Source: Vespa crabro (Eukaryota; Arthropoda; Insecta; Hymenoptera; Vespidae). From it: a DNA stretch of 64,000 bases. The notes under the pieces were generated by a model. The model searched no databases. It had not been told where the DNA came from and was given only the letters and a program-made list of their open reading frames with translations. Shown in pieces: positions 1 to 14,172 of this stretch. Position numbers and translations under genes: made by a program. Each line of letters opens with the position of its first letter. Positions within the stretch are counted from its first letter, which is position 1. The stretch spans positions 1,364,001 to 1,428,000 of the forward strand of contig NW_025813595.1 of assembly GCF_910589235.1 (NCBI RefSeq). Reading direction: 5' to 3'.

Positions 1-149
1 ATAACAATAACATTGATAATAACGGCAGTAATCATAATAACTGTAATAATACTAACAAAAATAACTATTAAAACGGTAATAACAATAATAATAATAACAA
101 AAATGACGATAAAACTGTAATAATGATAATAATAATAATAATAATGACG

Positions 150-480
150 ATAATAACGGTAAAAACGCGTAATAATAAATACAATAGTAACAATAGTAAT
201 AATAGCAATAATAACGATGCTAACGAAATGGAAGATAATGGTAATAATATTAATTACGAAAATAAGGATAATAATGATACTAACGATATAAGTAATATAA
301 ATAACAATAATATTATTATTATAGATAATTAAGATAAGAACGATAATAATAATCATAATAATAACAATAATATTCAGAACAATATTAACGATAATAACGG
401 TAATAAAGATAATAATGATAATAACGATTATAATAACAACGATAATACTGATAATAGTAGTAATAATAAAGACGTTAATG
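150..480. repeat. Direct duplicate of 52080-52480 (copy 1)
   Basis: The motifs TACAATAGTAACAATAG at 180 and GAAATGGAAGATAAT at 225 recur at 52111 and 52156, both exactly 51931 bp away. The AATCATAATAATAAC motif at 351 recurs at 52357, showing a net 75-bp length change between the two copies. Many single-base differences separate the copies, so the duplication is not recent. Confidence 0.8.
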
Positions 481-877
481 ACTATATTTAGTATAATATT
501 AATTACAATAATAGAGAATGGAACGATATTATCTTTATTAACAATATTAATAATAACGATAATAACTAAAATAACGATGTAACGATAATGATAAGAATAA
601 TATTAACAATAATATTAATAATAATAATAATAATAATAGCAATAATAACGATAATAAAGATAATAACGATAATAATGATAACGATAATAACGATAATAAT
701 AATAAAATTAAAAACGATAATTACGTTAATAACGAAAATAAGAACAGCATTAATATCGATAATAACGATAATAATAATAATAATAATTACAATATTAATG
801 ATAATAACGATAATAACGATAATAATCATAAAGATGACAACAATAAAAACAATAATATTAATACTAATATTAACGAA
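420..877. repeat. Module matching 47876-48330, partly 57830-57900
   Basis: GACTATATTTAG at 480 recurs at 47936, and ACGATGTAACGATAAT at 573 recurs at 48023 and 57838. The order and spacing agree (offset 47450-47456 for the first pair). The matching region at 48 kb is longer because it holds the 340-bp tandem duplication, which this copy lacks. Confidence 0.8.
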
Positions 878-1600
878 AATAAGGATTATAACGATGTCAA
901 GGATAATAATAATAACAACAAAAAGGATAATAAAAATAATAAAGATAAAGTAAATAAAGATAATAACGATGACAATGATAATAATAATAACAATACTAAA
1001 GATATTACAATAATAAAGATTAAACGGATTATAACAATAACGATAATAGAAATAATATTGAGAACGGTAATGAGGATAAAACGATAAAAATGATAATAAT
1101 TATAATAACTATAATAACAATAATAACTGTAATAATAATAACAATATAAACGTTAATGATGATAATAATGATAATAACTATAAAAACAAATATAATAACG
1201 ATAATAATAATAACAATAATAGCGATTAATACAATATTAACGGCAATAATAATAATAACATTAACGTAAATAGAGATAATTACTATTTCAAAGATAATAA
1301 TAATAATAATAATAATGATAAAAACGATATAAACGATAACAACAATAATAATAATGATAATTAGTATACTAATATTAATAACAATAACAATAATAACGAT
1401 TTTAGCAATAATTATAAAAATAATAATCACGATAATAATGATAATAACGTTAATAATAATAGCAATAAAAACGATTTTAACGTTAATAACGATAGTAATA
1501 ATATTAATAATAACGATAATAACATTAAAAACGTAAATAATAATAATGACGTTAAAAACAATAATCATATGAGAGATATTAACGATAATATAAACAATAA
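878..1600. repeat. Module A, copy 1 (mates 31146 and 49095)
   Basis: This copy begins with AATAAGGATTATAACGATG, passes through an ACAACAAAAAGGA motif near 918, CGGATTATAACAATAACG at 1025 and GAGAACGG near 1060, and ends after CATATGAGAGATATT at 1566. The same landmarks occur exactly 30268 bp downstream throughout, with no net insertion or deletion over about 690 bp. The third copy has offset 48217. It includes a motif AACGTAAATAGAG at 1263 that recurs at 30462, 31531 and 44001. Confidence 0.88.
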
Positions 1601-1699
1601 TACTTATAACAATAATATTAATATAATAGTAACCATAATAACTATAATATCCATAATAACGATAGTAATAATAACGATAATGACGATAATAATAATAAT

Positions 1700-1900
1700 A
1701 ATAACGATAATAACGATAATTACGAGAATGACGATAATATTTATAACGATAATAACGATAATAACGTAAATATCGATAAAAATAATAGAAATAAAAACAA
1801 TAATAACGACAAAAACATTAACGATAATATCGACATTATTAACAATAATAACAACGATAATTACGATAAAAACGATAATAAAATTAATAATAATAAAAAT
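1700..1900. repeat. Module B, copy 1 of 4
   Basis: AATTACGAGAATGACG at 1718 is followed by CGACATTATTAAC at 1831. The same pair occurs at 31915 and 32059, at 49837 (with GATAATGG) and 49968, and in weaker form at 60412. The inter-motif spacing differs (113, 144 and 131 bp in the first three), so small insertions or deletions separate the copies. Confidence 0.75.
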
Positions 1901-2079
1901 AATAATAATATTAACGATAATATCGATAATATCGATAATAATAATAAAAATATCAACGATAATATCGATAATAACACTTATATTATTAATAATAACGATA
2001 ATAACGATAATAACGATAATACGATAATAAGGATAGTAAATATAATAACAATGATATTAATATCGATAAAAACAATAAA

Positions 2080-2620
2080 ATTAATAACGCCGATTATGAT
2101 AACAACGAAAATAGTATTATTAATAATAAAGATAATTACGATAATAACGATAGTAATTGTAGTAATAATAAAAATAATAACGATAATAACGTTAATAACG
2201 AAAATAACGATTAAATTATTAACGATTATATTAACATTATCGAAAATATTAATAACAATATTAACGATAATAACGATAATAATAATAATAATAACAATAA
2301 TAACGAAATTAACGATAATAGCGATAATAATAATAACGATAATAACGGTAATAGAAATTATAATAATAACGATAATAACGATAAGAATGATAATAACAAT
2401 AATAATAATATTGATAACAAAGATAATAACGATATTAACGCTAATAGCGATAATAATAAAAACAATATTAACGAAAATAAAGATAATGAAGATAATAACG
2501 ATAATAATAAGAATAATAACAGCAATAATATCTATAATAAAGATAATAACGACAATAACGATCATAACAATAATAATAATAGTAATAATAACGACGATAA
2601 CGTAATTAACTAAAATAATA
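2080..2620. repeat. Module C, copy 1 (mate 16614)
   Basis: AACGCC at 2086 and AGCAATAATATCTAT at 2521 recur at 16620 and 16992. Between them lie shared strings such as ATTAACGAAAATAAAGAT. The second copy is about 63 bp shorter over this interval. Confidence 0.75.
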
Positions 2621-3299
2621 ATATTAATAATAATAATAATAATAACACAAATATCGATATTAACGATAAAAGTAGTAGTAATACTAACAATAATAACAAT
2701 ACTATCGATAATGATGTTAACGGTATTAATAATAACGATAATAATTAAAATTATAATAACAATTTAACTATAAAGACGATAATAATAATCGTAATACTAA
2801 TAATAATAGCAATAATAACGATAATAAACATAATTATAATAACAATAATAACGACAATAACGATAATAGCGATAACAATAATAACAATAATAACGTTAAT
2901 AAAGAAAATTACGATAATTCTGATAATAAAAATTATAATGATAACGATAATAACGTAATAGTAATCATAATAATTACGATTATAAAGATAATATCGATAA
3001 TAATAATAATTAGAATAATTAATATAGTAACGATATAAACGTTAAGAACAATAATATTAATAAAAACAATAAAGATAATAATGATAATAATAATAATAAT
3101 AATAACAATAGCAAGGATAATAACAATAATAATAATAAAAGACTATAATAATGATTATAAAGATATTGATAATAAAGATAATAATTATAATAATAAAAAG
3201 AATAATAACGATAATAATGATAGAAACGATAATAATAATAATAACAATTAAAATAATAACGATTATAACGATAATAACGATAATAACAATAACAATAAT

Positions 3300-5560
3300 A
3301 ACTATAATAACCATAATTACAATATTATAGTAATAAAAATGAAGATAAAATCGATAATAAGGACAATAATAATAGTAATAATAACGATAATAACGATAAT
3401 ATCGATAATAATTACAACGAACATAACGACAATAATATTATTAATAATAATGATAATAAGAATAATAATAATTATATCGTTAATAAGGGTAATTATGAAA
3501 ATAGCAGTAATAACGATAAATTATATAAAACGGCAATAATAATAATAATAAAAACGATAATAAGGATAATAACGATAATAACGATAATAACGATAATAAC
3601 GATAATAATAGTAATAATAATAAAGAAAGTATCGGTATTAACGTTAATAACGATAATAATAATAACAATAATGACGATAATAAAAATAATATTGATAATA
3701 AAAATAATTATAATTATAATAATAATAATAAAAACGATAATAACAGTAATAATAATAACAACAATAACGAAATTAAAGAAATAACGATAATAATAATAAC
3801 AATTACAAAGATAGTAACAATAATATCGATATGAGCGATAACTATAATAAATATGATTACGATAATGACAATGGTAATAATGAACAAAATATCGAAAACA
3901 ACGATAATAACGATATTAATAGTAATATTAATGAAGTAATATCGGTAAAGTGGATAGTAATAATAATAATATATACGATAATAACGATAATAACGATAAT
4001 AATAATAATAATAATAACTATAATATCGTTATTAGTAACAACTATAAATTCGATAATATTGATATTAATTAAAATAACTAGAATAATAATAATACATATA
4101 ACAATAAAAACGACAATAACAATAATAATATTGACATTAATAACGATAATTACGATAATAACGATAGTAATAAAGACTATAATAACGGTAAAGGAGATGA
4201 TAACGATTATAATAATAATAATAATAATATTATCGATAATAAGTATAATTACGAAAATAACGGTAATAAAGATAATACCGATAATAACGACAAAAATAAT
4301 AATAATAATAATAACGATACCTACGATAAAAACGATAATACTAATAATAATAATAAAGATAATAACGGGATTAACGACAATAACGATAGTAATAATTACA
4401 ATAATAATGATAATGATGATAATAATAATAATAACGATAATTATAAGAACAAAAATTACTATAATAACGATATTAACAATAATAATAATATGAATTAGAA
4501 CGATAATAAAGAATTATCGATAGTAATAATAACAATTATAACGATAATAATAGTAATGACCATAACAATAATAACGACAATTACGATAATATCGATAATA
4601 ATATTAACATTATTAACGTTCATAATGATAACAGTAATAATAATAATAACATGTATAACGATAAAAACGATAATAACGATAATAACGATGATAATAATAA
4701 CGATAATAATTTTAATAACCATAATAATAATAATAACGAAAATAACGATATTAATAATAATAACTATAAAAATAATAATTAGGATTATAACGATCATAAC
4801 GATAATAATACTAGTTACAGTAACAGTAATAATAAATATAATAGCGATATTGAGGATACAAACGATATTAGAGACAATAGCGATAATAAAATTAATAATA
4901 ATAACTATATTAACGATAATAACAATAATAATAAGAACATTAATAGCGATAATAACGATAATAAAATTAATAATAATAATAATGTCGATATTATAGCTAT
5001 TAAAGATAATAATATGAACGATAATAACGACAATAGTAATTATAACAATAACGATAATAATGATAAAAACGACAATAATAATAATAATAATAAATATGAT
5101 AACGATATTAACGATAATAACGCTAAAAATGATAATAACGGTTATAATAATAATAATAATAACAATATTAACGATAATAGAGATAATATCGTTATAATTA
5201 TAATATTATAATCGATAATTGCGTTATTTGAAATAATAATAATAAGAACAATAACGATAATGACGAAAATAACGAAAATACTATTAGCCATAATAACAAT
5301 AATAATTATAATAAGAATAACGATAATAACGATAATAACGTTAATAATAATAGTAGTAATAACAATAATAACGATATTAACTAAAATAACGATAATAATA
5401 GTAAGGATAATAACGTTAATATCGAAAAAAGTAATAACAAAATTAACGATAATCATAATAATAATAATAATAAAAATAATAATAACGATAACATAGATAA
5501 TAACGATAATAGTAATAACGATATTTTCTGCAAAAGTGCTAATAATAATAACTATAATAA
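3300..5560. repeat. Module D, copy 1 (mate 34855-37060; parts at 13.2 and 10.2 kb)
   Basis: The ordered landmarks are TCGATAATAAGGAC at 3351, GGTAAAGTGGA at 3944, AATTACGAAAATAACGG at 4247, AACATGTATAACG at 4648, ATCGATAATT at 5211 and ATTTTCTGCAAAAGTGC near 5523. All recur in order near 34.9-37.06 kb with offsets 31554, 31574, 31573, 31573 and 31495 for the first five. Part of the module occurs a third time at 13150-14000 and a short piece at 10200-10420. The triplet register slips next to GGTAAAGTGGA. Confidence 0.88.
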
Positions 5561-6389
5561 CGATATCAATAATAACAATAATTACGATAATAACGATAAT
5601 AGCGATTGTAATGACAATAAAGACAGTAATAAGAATAATAATAATAATAATAACGATAATAATAATAATATTAATAACGATAATTACATTAACAACGATA
5701 TTAGTAATAATGACGTTAATAGTTATAATCATAATAAAGATATTAGCGATAATATCAACAATAATAATAATAATAGCAACCATAATAAAGATAATAAAAA
5801 TAATAACTATAATAACGAAAATAACAATGAAAATAATAGTAATAATAGATATATTAAATTTAGTAAGGATAATAACGATTATAATATTATAATAATAACG
5901 ATGAATACGATAATAGCGACAATATTATTAATAATATTAAGGTTAATAGGTATATTTATTATATTTAAGTTAATAGTAATAAAAAAAAATATAGAAAAAC
6001 GATATTAACGATAATAACAATAATAATAATTATAATAACGATAATAATAATAGCAATAATAACGATTTTTAATGTCAAGAATGATAAGAATAATAACATT
6101 TATAAACATTATAACATTATCAACGATAATAATAATAATGACATTAATAATAATAATCATAATAAAGATATTAACATTAATTTCAACAATAATAAATCTA
6201 AAAATAATAATAATAATAATAGTAACCATAAGAACGATAATATCGATAATAACGATAATAATATTAACGATAATATCTACATTATTGATAATATTAACAA
6301 CGATAATTTTGATAATAACGAAAATAAAATTAATAACAATAAAGATAATATCAATATTAACGACAATATTGATAATAACGATAATAACA

Positions 6390-7560
6390 AAAAAATAGTA
6401 TTAATAATTACATTAATATCTATAATAGGCATAAAGACGATTTTAACGAAAAAAATAATAACGATAATAACAATAATATCGATAATATTAATATCAATAT
6501 TTACGATAATTTCGATATTAATAATTGTAATAATAACAATAGTAACGATCATAAAGATGATAGCGACTATAATAATAACGATAATACCGATATTAATAAT
6601 AATAATATTAATGTTAGTAACAATAATAATGATAACGATGTTTATAATAGTTATAATAAAAACGAATACAACGATACTAACGATATTAATGATAATAAGG
6701 ATAATAACGATAATAAAAGGAACAATAACAACGATATTAACGAAAATATTAATAACAATTGTAACTTTAACAACGATAATAAAAAAAAAATAATAATAAT
6801 AATAACGAAAGTATAGATAATAACGATAACAATAGTTACATTAATAATGATAATATCAATTATAATAATAATATTAACGATAATATCAGTCATAATATTA
6901 ATAGTAATAACATTAAAAACGATAATAACGATAATAAAGATAACAACAATAATATTAATAATAATATTAATATCAATAATAACAATAATAACGTTAGTAA
7001 CGATAATAACGGTAATAAAAATAATAACCATAATAACGATAATAATAACATTATTACTAATTACAATAATAACGATAATAACGGTAATAAAAACAAAAAT
7101 AATAACGATTTTAAAATAGTGTTAACAATTGTAACGAAAACAACGATAACAACATTAATAATAATAATAATAATAGCGAAGGTAAGTATGATAACGTTGA
7201 AAACTATAATATTGATAATGATAATATCGATAATAACGATAATAATGTTAATAATAATACTATAAATAACGATAACAACATTAATAATAATAATAAGAAT
7301 GGCGAAGTTAAGTATGATAACGTTGAAAACTATAATATTAATAATAATAATATCGATAATAACGATAATAATTATAATAATAATACTAAAAATAACGATA
7401 ATAACGATATTAATGGCAATAACGATAATAACGATAATTCTGAAAATCATATTAAAAATAATAACGATAATAATTATAATAATAATAAAGATAACATCTA
7501 CATTAACAATAATAACGATAATAACGATAATAACGATAATAATTAAAATCATATTAAAAA
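6390..7560. repeat. Module E, copy 1 (mate 37080-37980)
   Basis: ATTAATAATTACATT at 6400, TTTACGATAATTTCG at 6500 and GCGAAGG at 7176 recur at 37086, 37195 and 37845 (offsets 30686, 30695 and 30669). A shorter relative containing TTTACGATAATTTCG occurs at 60785. This copy contains a 126-bp tandem duplication that the 37-kb copy lacks. Confidence 0.87.
7176..7400. repeat. 126-bp direct tandem duplication (2 units)
   Basis: GCGAAGG at 7176 and GCGAAGT at 7302 each lead into AAGTATGATAACGTTG and AAAACTATAATATT. The spacing is exactly 126 bp, or 42 triplets. The colinear copy at 37845 has only one unit, so this doubling followed the large duplication or was lost there. Confidence 0.85.
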
Positions 7561-7599
7561 TATTAACGATAGTAGCGACAGTAGAATAATAATATTAAT

Positions 7600-8950
7600 A
7601 ATAATAATAACAATAATAACGATAATAGAAATAATAATTATAACGATATTAACGATAATGTCGTTAAAAATAATTACAATATTTCCGATAATATCGATAA
7701 TTATAATAATAACAATAATAATAATAAGTATAATAAAGATAATAGCGATTATAATAATAACGATTAAATAGATAACAACGACAATAATGATAATTGCAAT
7801 AATAACGATAATAATGGTAATAAAAATAACAATAATGACGATATTAAATAAAATAGTAATAACAATAATAACGATAACAACGATAATAACATTAATAATA
7901 TTAATAATAATATCGAATGTACGTATAATAACGATGCCATCGATAAAAATAATAAAAATAAGGACGATAATAAAGATAATAACGATAATAATAATACTAA
8001 TAATAACGATACTAACGATAATAGCGATAATAATAATTACAAGAACAATATTAACGATAATAGCTGTAATAAAAATTATAATAATGACGGTAATAACGAT
8101 AACAATTGTAATAATGATAATAACGATAATAATGATAATAAAAATGATAATAATAGTAATAATAAAGATACTAACGATGTAAAAGTTTCTAACGATAATA
8201 ATAATAACAACAATAACGATAATAACTATAATGATGAAAAGTTCGATAATAATTTTAATACTAATAAAAATAATAAGGACAATAAGGACAATAACGATAA
8301 TTACAGTAGTTATATTAACAATATTACGAGTAATTACTATAAAATCGATAATAAAAGCAATAATAGTAGTAATAAGAAAAGTAATAATTATAATTAAGAT
8401 AAAAACGATTTTAACAATCATAATAATTGCAATAATTACGATAATATCGATAATAATAATAACAATATGAACGATAATATCGAATATAATAATAATATTA
8501 ATAACTATAATAACGATAATAACGATTATAAAGATAATAATAATAATAATAATAATAACAATAATAAAGATAATAATGGCACAATAATAATAATAATAAT
8601 AATATTAATAACGATAATAACGGTAATAACGATAAAATCAATAATAACAATAGTTAGAATACTAATAATAATAATAATGACAATTACGATATTAACGATA
8701 ATAATAATATTTATAATAACATTATAAAAATAATAACGATAACAAAAATAATAACGATATCTATAATAACGATAATAAAGACAATAATAATAATAATAAT
8801 AATATCGATATTAAATATAATAACGATAATAACGACAATAATATTAATAATAATAATAATATCGATAATAAAGATAATGACGACAATCATAATAATAATA
8901 ATAATATTAATTATAATAACGATAATAACGATAATAACGATAATAATAAT
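7600..8950. repeat. Module F, copy 1 (mate 38010-39640)
   Basis: GTCGTT at 7660, GATGCCAT at 7933 and GTAAAAG at 8179 recur at 38091, 38361 and 38661 (offsets 30431, 30428 and 30482). GTAAAAG followed by a TTCTAACG motif also recurs at 51091, in a third partial copy at about 50640-51250. Confidence 0.83.
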
Positions 8951-9564
8951 AATAATAATAACGACATTAATAACTATAATAAATATAATAAATATATGGT
9001 ATTAACGATAAAAGCGACAGTAGTTGTAATAGTAATAACGATAATAACAGAAATAGCGGCAATAAAATAATAACAATAAAGATAATAACGATATTATCTA
9101 AAATAACGATAAATGTTATAAGATTAATAAAAATAAGAACAATAGCAACGATAATAACAACAATAAACATAAAAACAGTAACGATAGTACGACAATAATA
9201 ATAACAATAAAAATAACGATAAAAAAGTTAGAAACAATAAAAACGATAATAACTATATTAACGATAACAATAATAACGAAAATAACGTTAATTTCGATAT
9301 TAATAATAGCAATATTAAAGATTATAACGTTAATAATAATAATAACGACATTAATAACTATAATAAATATAATAACGATAAGGTATTAACGATAATAACG
9401 ACAATAGTAGTAATAATAATAATGATAAAAACGATAATAACGACAATAAAAATAATAATAATAAAGAAAATAACGATATTATCGAAAATAACGATAATAA
9501 CGGTAATAATAAGAACAATAATATCAATAATAACAATAATAGCGATTATAACGATAATAAGGAC

Positions 9565-9595
<31 letters not shown>

Positions 9596-9640
9596 ATAAT
9601 AATAATATCAATGATTACAACGAAAATAATAATAATAATG
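8950..9640. repeat. Q-P-Q composite, copy 1
   Basis: The Q motif ATGGTATTAACGATAAA at 8996 is followed by the P motif GTTAATTTCGATATTAAT at 9287 and a second Q (AAGGTATTAACG) at 9380. The Q-to-Q spacing is 384 bp. The same Q-P-Q order at 390 and 395 bp occurs at 46.5 and 61.7 kb. In each Q the triplet register changes at the GGTATT step. Confidence 0.85.
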
Positions 9641-10200
9641 GTAGTAATAAAAACAATTAACAAACGATAAAAAAGATAATAATGATAATTACGATAATAA
9701 CAATTATAATAACAGCGATAATAACGATAATATCATTAATAAGAATAACAATATTGACGATAATAACAGATATGGTAATAATAATAATAACAATAATTAC
9801 GATAATAACGATAATAATAATAATAGTAACAAAAATATTCCCCACAATAATAACAATAATAATTGTTATGATAAGAATAATATCAATTATAATAACAATG
9901 ATAGTGATAATAACGATAATAATTATAATAATGATAATTATAATAATAATTATAACGATAATAACGATAATATTAATGATAATATTAATAAGATCGATAG
10001 TAACGTTAATAGTAATAATTATAAATTAGATAATAACGATACTAACGATAATAACTATAATAATAATAATAAATGTCAAAATAATAATTATAATAACAAT
10101 AACAATAATATCAATAATAACGATTATTACGATAATAAGGATATTAATATTGACTATAATAATGATAACGAAGATAATAACGGCATTAATAAATATTATA
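9640..10200. repeat. Triplet repeat without assigned mate
   Basis: It has no landmark that I could pair with confidence. It contains an isolated ATTCCCCAC near 9837, unusual for its run of C. Confidence 0.7.
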
Positions 10201-10265
10201 ATAATGTCGATAATAAGGTTAATTACGAAAATAACGGTAATAAATATAATAACAATAATAACGAC

Positions 10266-10300
<35 letters not shown>

Positions 10301-10420
10301 TACTAACGAAAATAGCAATAATAGCGATTATAGTAATAACAACAATAAAGATAATAACGATATTAACAATATTAACGATAATAATAATAACAATAATACG
10401 ATAATAACGATAATAATAAT
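10200..10420. repeat. Partial copy of module D
   Basis: AATTACGAAAATAACGG at 10221, followed by an AATAACGACAATAAT string and a GATACTAACG string, matches 4247-4430 and 35820-36000. No flanking landmarks of module D are found beyond it. Confidence 0.62.
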
Positions 10421-13150
10421 AACTATTATAACGATAATAAAGATAATAGCGAAAACACCGGTAAAAATAATAATAATAACGATAATAAAAATAATAACGG
10501 TAATAATAGTAATAACAGTAATAATAGTAATAATAACGATAATAACGATAATGACGATAATAATAACAGTATTAATAACGATGATAAGGATAATGACGAT
10601 AACACCGATAATAATAATAACAGATATACCGATAATAACGATAATAACGATTATAATAATAATGACAATAACGGTAATGGTGATTAAAACGATAATAACG
10701 ATATTAACATAATAAAAATAAAGATAATCTCGAAAATAATGGTAATAATAATAAAATTAATAATGATTAAAACGACAAATAATGATAAATTTAATAACAA
10801 TTATAACGATAATAACGACAATAACCATAATAACAATAATAAGCAAAAGAACAACTGTAGTAACGATAATAAAAATAATAATATCAACAATTATAACGAT
10901 AAGGACGTAAATAATAATAACGGTAATAACGATAATAAAAAAAATGTTAATAACGATAATAATTATAAAAATAATAATGATAATAATCATAATTACGCTA
11001 ATAAAGATTATAATGAAAATAATAATAATAATAACAATAATAACGATTATATCGATACTAACGATAATAACCATAATATTGAGAATAATAATGATAATAA
11101 CAATATTAACTAAAATATCGATAATAACAAAGATAATAATAATAATAACGATAATAAAGAAAATAACGATACTAAAAATAATAATAATGAAAATGAAGAT
11201 AATAATAATAATAACAAGAATAATTACGATAATATCGATAATAATTTTAACAATAATAACGATAAAAACGATAATAACGGTAATAATAATAACAATATTA
11301 ACGTGAAGGACGATATTAACGAAAATAATAATATTATTCTTAACGATAATAAAGATAATAACGGAAATATTATTCGAAATAATAACAATAATAACACAAA
11401 TATTGATAATAACTATAATATCGATAAAATATTAACGTTAATAACGAAAAAACAGATAATAAGTACGATAATAACGATAATAATAATAGTAATAAAAACG
11501 ATAATAACAATAATAACGTTAATAGCGATAATAATATTTTTAACAATAATAACGATAATGAGGATAGTCACAATAATAATGATAATAATGACGATAATAT
11601 CGATAGTAACAATAACAATAATAACAATAATAACGATAATAATATAATAACGAAAACAATAATAAGGATAATAACGGAAATAAACGTAATAATAATAAAT
11701 AAAATAAAGATAACAACGATATTAACGATACTAACTATTATAATAATAACAATAATATGGATAATACCGAAAATAAAGATAATAATAATAAATATAATAA
11801 CTATAACAATGATATTAAATATTATATCGATAATAATAATAATAATAATAGTAAGAATAATTATAATAATAAAAGGCAAAAAGATAATAACGAAAATATT
11901 AATAACAATAGTGACGTTAATAAAGATAATAATAATAATAATAAAAACCAAATTTACGATAATAACAATAAGAATGATTATAATAACAATATTAATAGCT
12001 ATAATCACTATAATATCGATAATAATAATAATAAAAGCATAGTATAATAACGATAATAATAATAATCATAATAACGATAGTAGTATTAATAATACTAACA
12101 ATTATATCGATAAAATCGATAATAATAATAATAATAATAACGATATTAATGATAATAACGATTATAAAGGAAATAGTAATAGTAATAATAATATTAATAA
12201 CACCAATAACGATAATGTAATAATTACAATAATATCTGTGATAATAATAATAATAACGATAATAACCATAATAACGGTAATAATCATAATAATAATATTA
12301 ATATAAAAGGTAATAACTATAATAATGATAAGAATAATTATAATAACGATAATAAATTTAATAGCAATAATAATCCTGATAAGCATTAAAATAACGATAA
12401 TAACGATAATAACGAAAGTAATAGTTGTAATAATTACTCTAATCACTATAAAAAAAAATAACAACGTTATTAATAATAATAAAAAAATAATAACGATAAT
12501 AAAGATAATAGATATCATAATAACGATAATAACGATTATAATGGTAGCAGTAATAACAAAAATTATAATAATAACGATTATAACGATATTGAGTATTACA
12601 ATTATCAAGATAATAATGATTAAAACAATAATTTTAATAATAATAATAAATATGATATCAATATTAACAGTATAATATACTAATAATAATAATAACTATA
12701 GTAATGATAATATCGATTATAATAGTAATAATAATAATAATAATAATAACGATAACAACAATAATAACGATATTAATGATAATAATTATAATAAAGTTAA
12801 TAATAAAAATAGTAATAATAATAACAATAATAATGATAATAACGTTAATAACTATAATAAGGATACCAACATTAATAACAATAATAATAATAATAATAAA
12901 ATAGTTAATAACAATATTAACGATAATAACGATAATAATAACACAATAATAACGATATTATCGATTATAATGATAATAAAGATAATAATTATAACATTAA
13001 TAACGATCATAAAGATATTAACGATAATAATAATAACAATAATAACGATAATATAGATAATACTCATAACAATATTAAAGATAATATCGATAATAGTAAT
13101 AATAATAATAATAATATTAACGATCATAACTATAATAGCGATAATAACAA
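10420..13150. repeat. Triplet repeat without assigned mate
   Basis: It is 2.7 kb of degenerate repeat with no clear duplicate in the window. Isolated features are ACCGGT at 10457 and a 13-bp AGTATAATATACT palindrome at 12669. No gene is visible. Confidence 0.7.
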
Positions 13151-14000
13151 TAACAATAATATCGTTAAAAAGGATAATTACGAAAATAACAGTAAAAGCG
13201 ATAATATGTATAAAACGATAATAATAATAATAAAATCGATAATAACGAAATTAAGGATAATAACAGTAATACTAATAACAATAATAACGATAGAAACCGA
13301 ATAACGATAATAATAATAACAATTATAAAGATAATAACTAGAATAACGATATTATCGATAACTATAATAACTATAATTACGATAATAAAAATAGAAATGA
13401 TGACAATAATTTCGAAAACAACGATAAAAACGATATTAATAGTAATAAAAGTAAAGATAATATCGGTAAAGTGGATAAAGATAATAATATTATAATCGAT
13501 AATAATGATAATAAAAATAATAATAATAAAAGTAACGATAACATCGCTAATATTAACAACTATAAATACGATAATAATAATATTAATGAAAATAACTAAT
13601 ATAATAATAGTACATATAACAATAATAACGATAATGACAATAATAATAATAACATCAATACCGATAATTACGATGATAAAGATAGTAATAATTACAATAA
13701 TGACGATAATAACAGTATTGATGATAACAATAATAACGACAATTACAATAATATCGATAATATTATTAACATTATTAACGTTCATAACGATAACAGTAAT
13801 AATAATAATAACATGTATAACGATAATAACGATAATAATAATACTAACAGTAACAATAATATCGATAATAACTATAACAACGATGATAATAATAATGATA
13901 ATAATTTTAATAACGATAATAACGATACTAACGAAAATAACGATAATAATTATAATAAGAATAAAAATGAAAACGATAATAACAATAATTATTAGAACAA
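13150..14000. repeat. Module D, copy 3 (internally shortened)
   Basis: ATATGTATAAAACG near 13205, GGTAAAGTGGA at 13465 and AACATGTATAACG at 13810 match module D. The distance between the last two is 345 bp here against about 704 bp in the other copies, so about 359 bp is missing from the middle. Confidence 0.8.
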
Positions 14001-14118
14001 TAATAACGATATTAAGGATAATAAGGATAACGATAATAAAAATAAATACGATAACAACGATAAGAACGATAATAGTAATCTTAAAAATAAAGAAAATAAG
14101 GATAATGACGATAACAAC

Positions 14119-14119
<1 letters not shown>

Positions 14120-14171
<52 letters not shown>
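14120..14171. repeat. Pure (AAT)n microsatellite, about 17 units
   Basis: It is an uninterrupted run of AAT between GATAACAACT and AAGACAGTAACG. Confidence 0.92.

Positions 14172-14172
<1 letters not shown>

Noticed and set aside
7179..7187. AAGGTAAGT, a perfect match to the eukaryotic 5' splice-site consensus
   Set aside because: It is one short match in a module copied several times with changes (GGAAGTAAG, CGAAAGTAAG). There is no exon-like sequence or paired acceptor.
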